Source of the DNA: Bacteroidaceae bacterium
GTDB lineage: Bacteria; Bacteroidota; Bacteroidia; Bacteroidales; Bacteroidaceae
Assembly: GCA_024401305.1 (NCBI GenBank)
Contig: JAKSLI010000024.1
Span: forward strand, 1 to 41,950
Reading direction: 5' to 3'
DNA length: 41,950 bases
Of this stretch, positions 40,992 to 41,950 are shown piece after piece; the first letter of the stretch is position 1, and every line of letters begins with the position of its first letter. The notes beneath the pieces are model-generated. The model was not told the DNA's origin and searched no databases. It was given only the letters and a program-made list of their open reading frames with translations. The position numbers and the translations under genes are program-made.

Positions 40992-41950
40992 ATGATCTAC
41001 CCAATAGAAAAAATAACCACCCTCATTGGCGCTCATCGTTACGGCAAAAGCAGCGCTGCCATCAGTTGGCTTCTCACCGACAGCCGCAGTCTCTCATTCC
41101 CAGAGGCTACGCTTTTCTTTGCCATTCATACACAGCGCAATGACGGCCACAAATACATCTCCGACCTCTACTCTCGCGGCGTACGCAACTTCGTAGTGGA
41201 AACACTCCCTACCGATTACGAGGCAAACTTCCCGAAGTCGAATTTCCTTCGTGTGCCAAACACGCTGAAAGCTCTCCAGCGACTTGCCGAGCGCCATCGC
41301 GACGAGTTCCAGATTCCTGTCATCGGCATCACCGGAAGCAACGGAAAGACCATCGTCAAGGAATGGCTCTTCCAGATTCTTTCGCACAATTACACCGTCA
41401 CTCGCTCTCCTCGCAGCTACAACTCGCAGATCGGCGTGCCACTTTCCGTTTGGCGCATTGACCAGAACACGGACATCGCCATTCTCGAAGCCGGCATCAG
41501 TCAGCCTAACGAGATGCGTTCTCTTCGCGACATGATACAGCCTACAATCGGTATTCTCACCAATATCGGCACGGCACATCAGGAGAACTTCGAGACGGTA
41601 GAGCAGAAAGTTCTCGAGAAACTCCAGCTCTTCAAGGAGGCAGAGGTCATCATCTGTCCAAAGGAAGCAGAACCATACCTGCAGAAAGCAAATCTCAAGG
41701 GCAAGATAGTCTATTGGACACGCGAGGACGCAAAGAACTTCACCATTCCTTTCGACGACCAAGCATCCATCGACAACGCCTGCATCTGCTACGCTGCGCT
41801 GCAACAAATAAGCCCCACCCCAACCCTCCCCCCAGTGGGAGGGAGTCTAGCAAATGACTCAGCAAATGAAGACCAAGCGGAAGAGGCTAATATAAATCTC
41901 TCCCCCACTGGGGGGGGAGTCGGAGGGGGGCTTGAGTTCTTCTCTACCCT
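40992..41950 (+). CDS. murF: MurF ligase, N-terminal part (probably a MurF-alanine racemase fusion)
   Basis: The frame starts at 40992 and is open to the window edge (319 codons seen). The MurF N-terminal domain is present (SWLLTDSRSLSFPEATLFFA). The ATP-binding loop VIGITGSNGKTIVKEWLFQI follows (P-loop at 113-120), then SPRSYNSQIGVPLSVWRI, AILEAGISQPNEM, ILTNIGTAHQENF and DNACICYAAL. The enzyme adds D-Ala-D-Ala to the UDP-MurNAc-tripeptide. In many Bacteroidetes this form is fused to alanine racemase, but that part lies outside the window. Residues about 273-314 are encoded by an inverted-repeat element (41810-41933) that adds a Pro/Gly-rich stretch (PTPTLPPVGGS, then SPTGGGVGGG) not expected in MurF. 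Confidence 0.88.
   Translation, partial: MIYPIEKITTLIGAHRYGKSSAAISWLLTDSRSLSFPEATLFFAIHTQRNDGHKYISDLYSRGVRNFVVETLPTDYEANFPKSNFLRVPNTLKALQRLAERHRDEFQIPVIGITGSNGKTIVKEWLFQILSHNYTVTRSPRSYNSQIGVPLSVWRIDQNTDIAILEAGISQPNEMRSLRDMIQPTIGILTNIGTAHQENFETVEQKVLEKLQLFKEAEVIICPKEAEPYLQKANLKGKIVYWTREDAKNFTIPFDDQASIDNACICYAALQQISPTPTLPPVGGSLANDSANEDQAEEANINLSPTGGGVGGGLEFFST
41810..41933. repeat. GC-rich inverted-repeat element inside murF
   Basis: The left arm (41810-41844, AAGCCCCACCCCAACCCTCC...) and right arm (41897-41933, ...GGAGGGGGGCTT) are imperfect complements of about 35 bp, each containing CCCAGTGGG or its complement CCCACTGGG. A 52-bp AT-richer centre separates them. Similar 'AAGCCCCACCCCAACCCTCC' elements are, as I recall, common between genes in Bacteroidales. 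Here the reading frame passes straight through with no stop. Confidence 0.8.

Noticed and set aside
41094-41807. 237-residue minus-strand frame at the right edge
   Set aside because: It is antisense to murF, whose ligase motifs are unmistakable.

Overview
The window looks like a chromosomal segment of a Bacteroidales bacterium, most likely Prevotella/Segatella or a close relative. The reasons are: promoters with the Bacteroidetes -7 element TAnnTTTG, a SusC/SusD pair, type III glutamine synthetase, DUF3575 and DUF4468 proteins, a Bacteroidetes-type putative porin, a MurF of the kind usually fused to alanine racemase, and AT-rich intergenic DNA with little Shine-Dalgarno signal. Species assignment is an inference, because no rRNA or other marker gene is present. 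No tRNA, CRISPR array, transposase or phage gene was seen.

Layout. (1) 1-8720: the last codons of a gene and its terminator, a long AT-rich spacer with a 13-bp palindrome, then a five-gene plus-strand operon of exported envelope proteins: two DUF3575-type barrels, an OmpA-like protein, a large multi-barrel protein and a TPR protein. (2) 8771-19730: a co-directional minus-strand stretch. In transcription order it holds a lipoprotein, an ECF sigma factor, a protein resembling dual-membrane anti-sigma factors, a coiled-coil lipoprotein, a DUF4468 protein, a small membrane protein, a putative porin, a PLP aminotransferase, a LolC/E-type permease, a DUF1593 protein and a 3D-domain protein. (3) 19879-22994: a Nudix-winged-helix gene divergent from two NADAR-family genes, which are separated by a palindromic interspersed repeat. 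(4) 23144-29527: NhaD antiporter (minus), then a plus-strand rhamnulokinase, rhamnose isomerase and alkaline phosphatase set. (5) 29724-36829: SusC, SusD and a third surface lipoprotein. (6) 37099-40247: an outer-membrane protein with glutamine synthetase III. (7) 40305-41950: a 47-aa ORF overlapping a DUF6169-type gene, followed by murF, which runs off the window and carries a repeat-derived in-frame segment.

How it works together. Most of the window concerns the cell envelope: barrels, lipoproteins, nutrient import, lipoprotein export, an envelope-sensing sigma system and wall synthesis. Small metabolic modules for rhamnose, phosphate and ammonia assimilation are mixed in. The least explained signals are the five-gene envelope operon, the NADAR/NADAR/Nudix cluster, ATTGTAAGC palindromes at two distant promoters, and several intergenic repeat families. 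The repeats include 7-bp arrays with a conserved AAGTATGATTAC end and large palindromes. Some of them supply stop codons, start codons or coding sequence to neighbouring genes.
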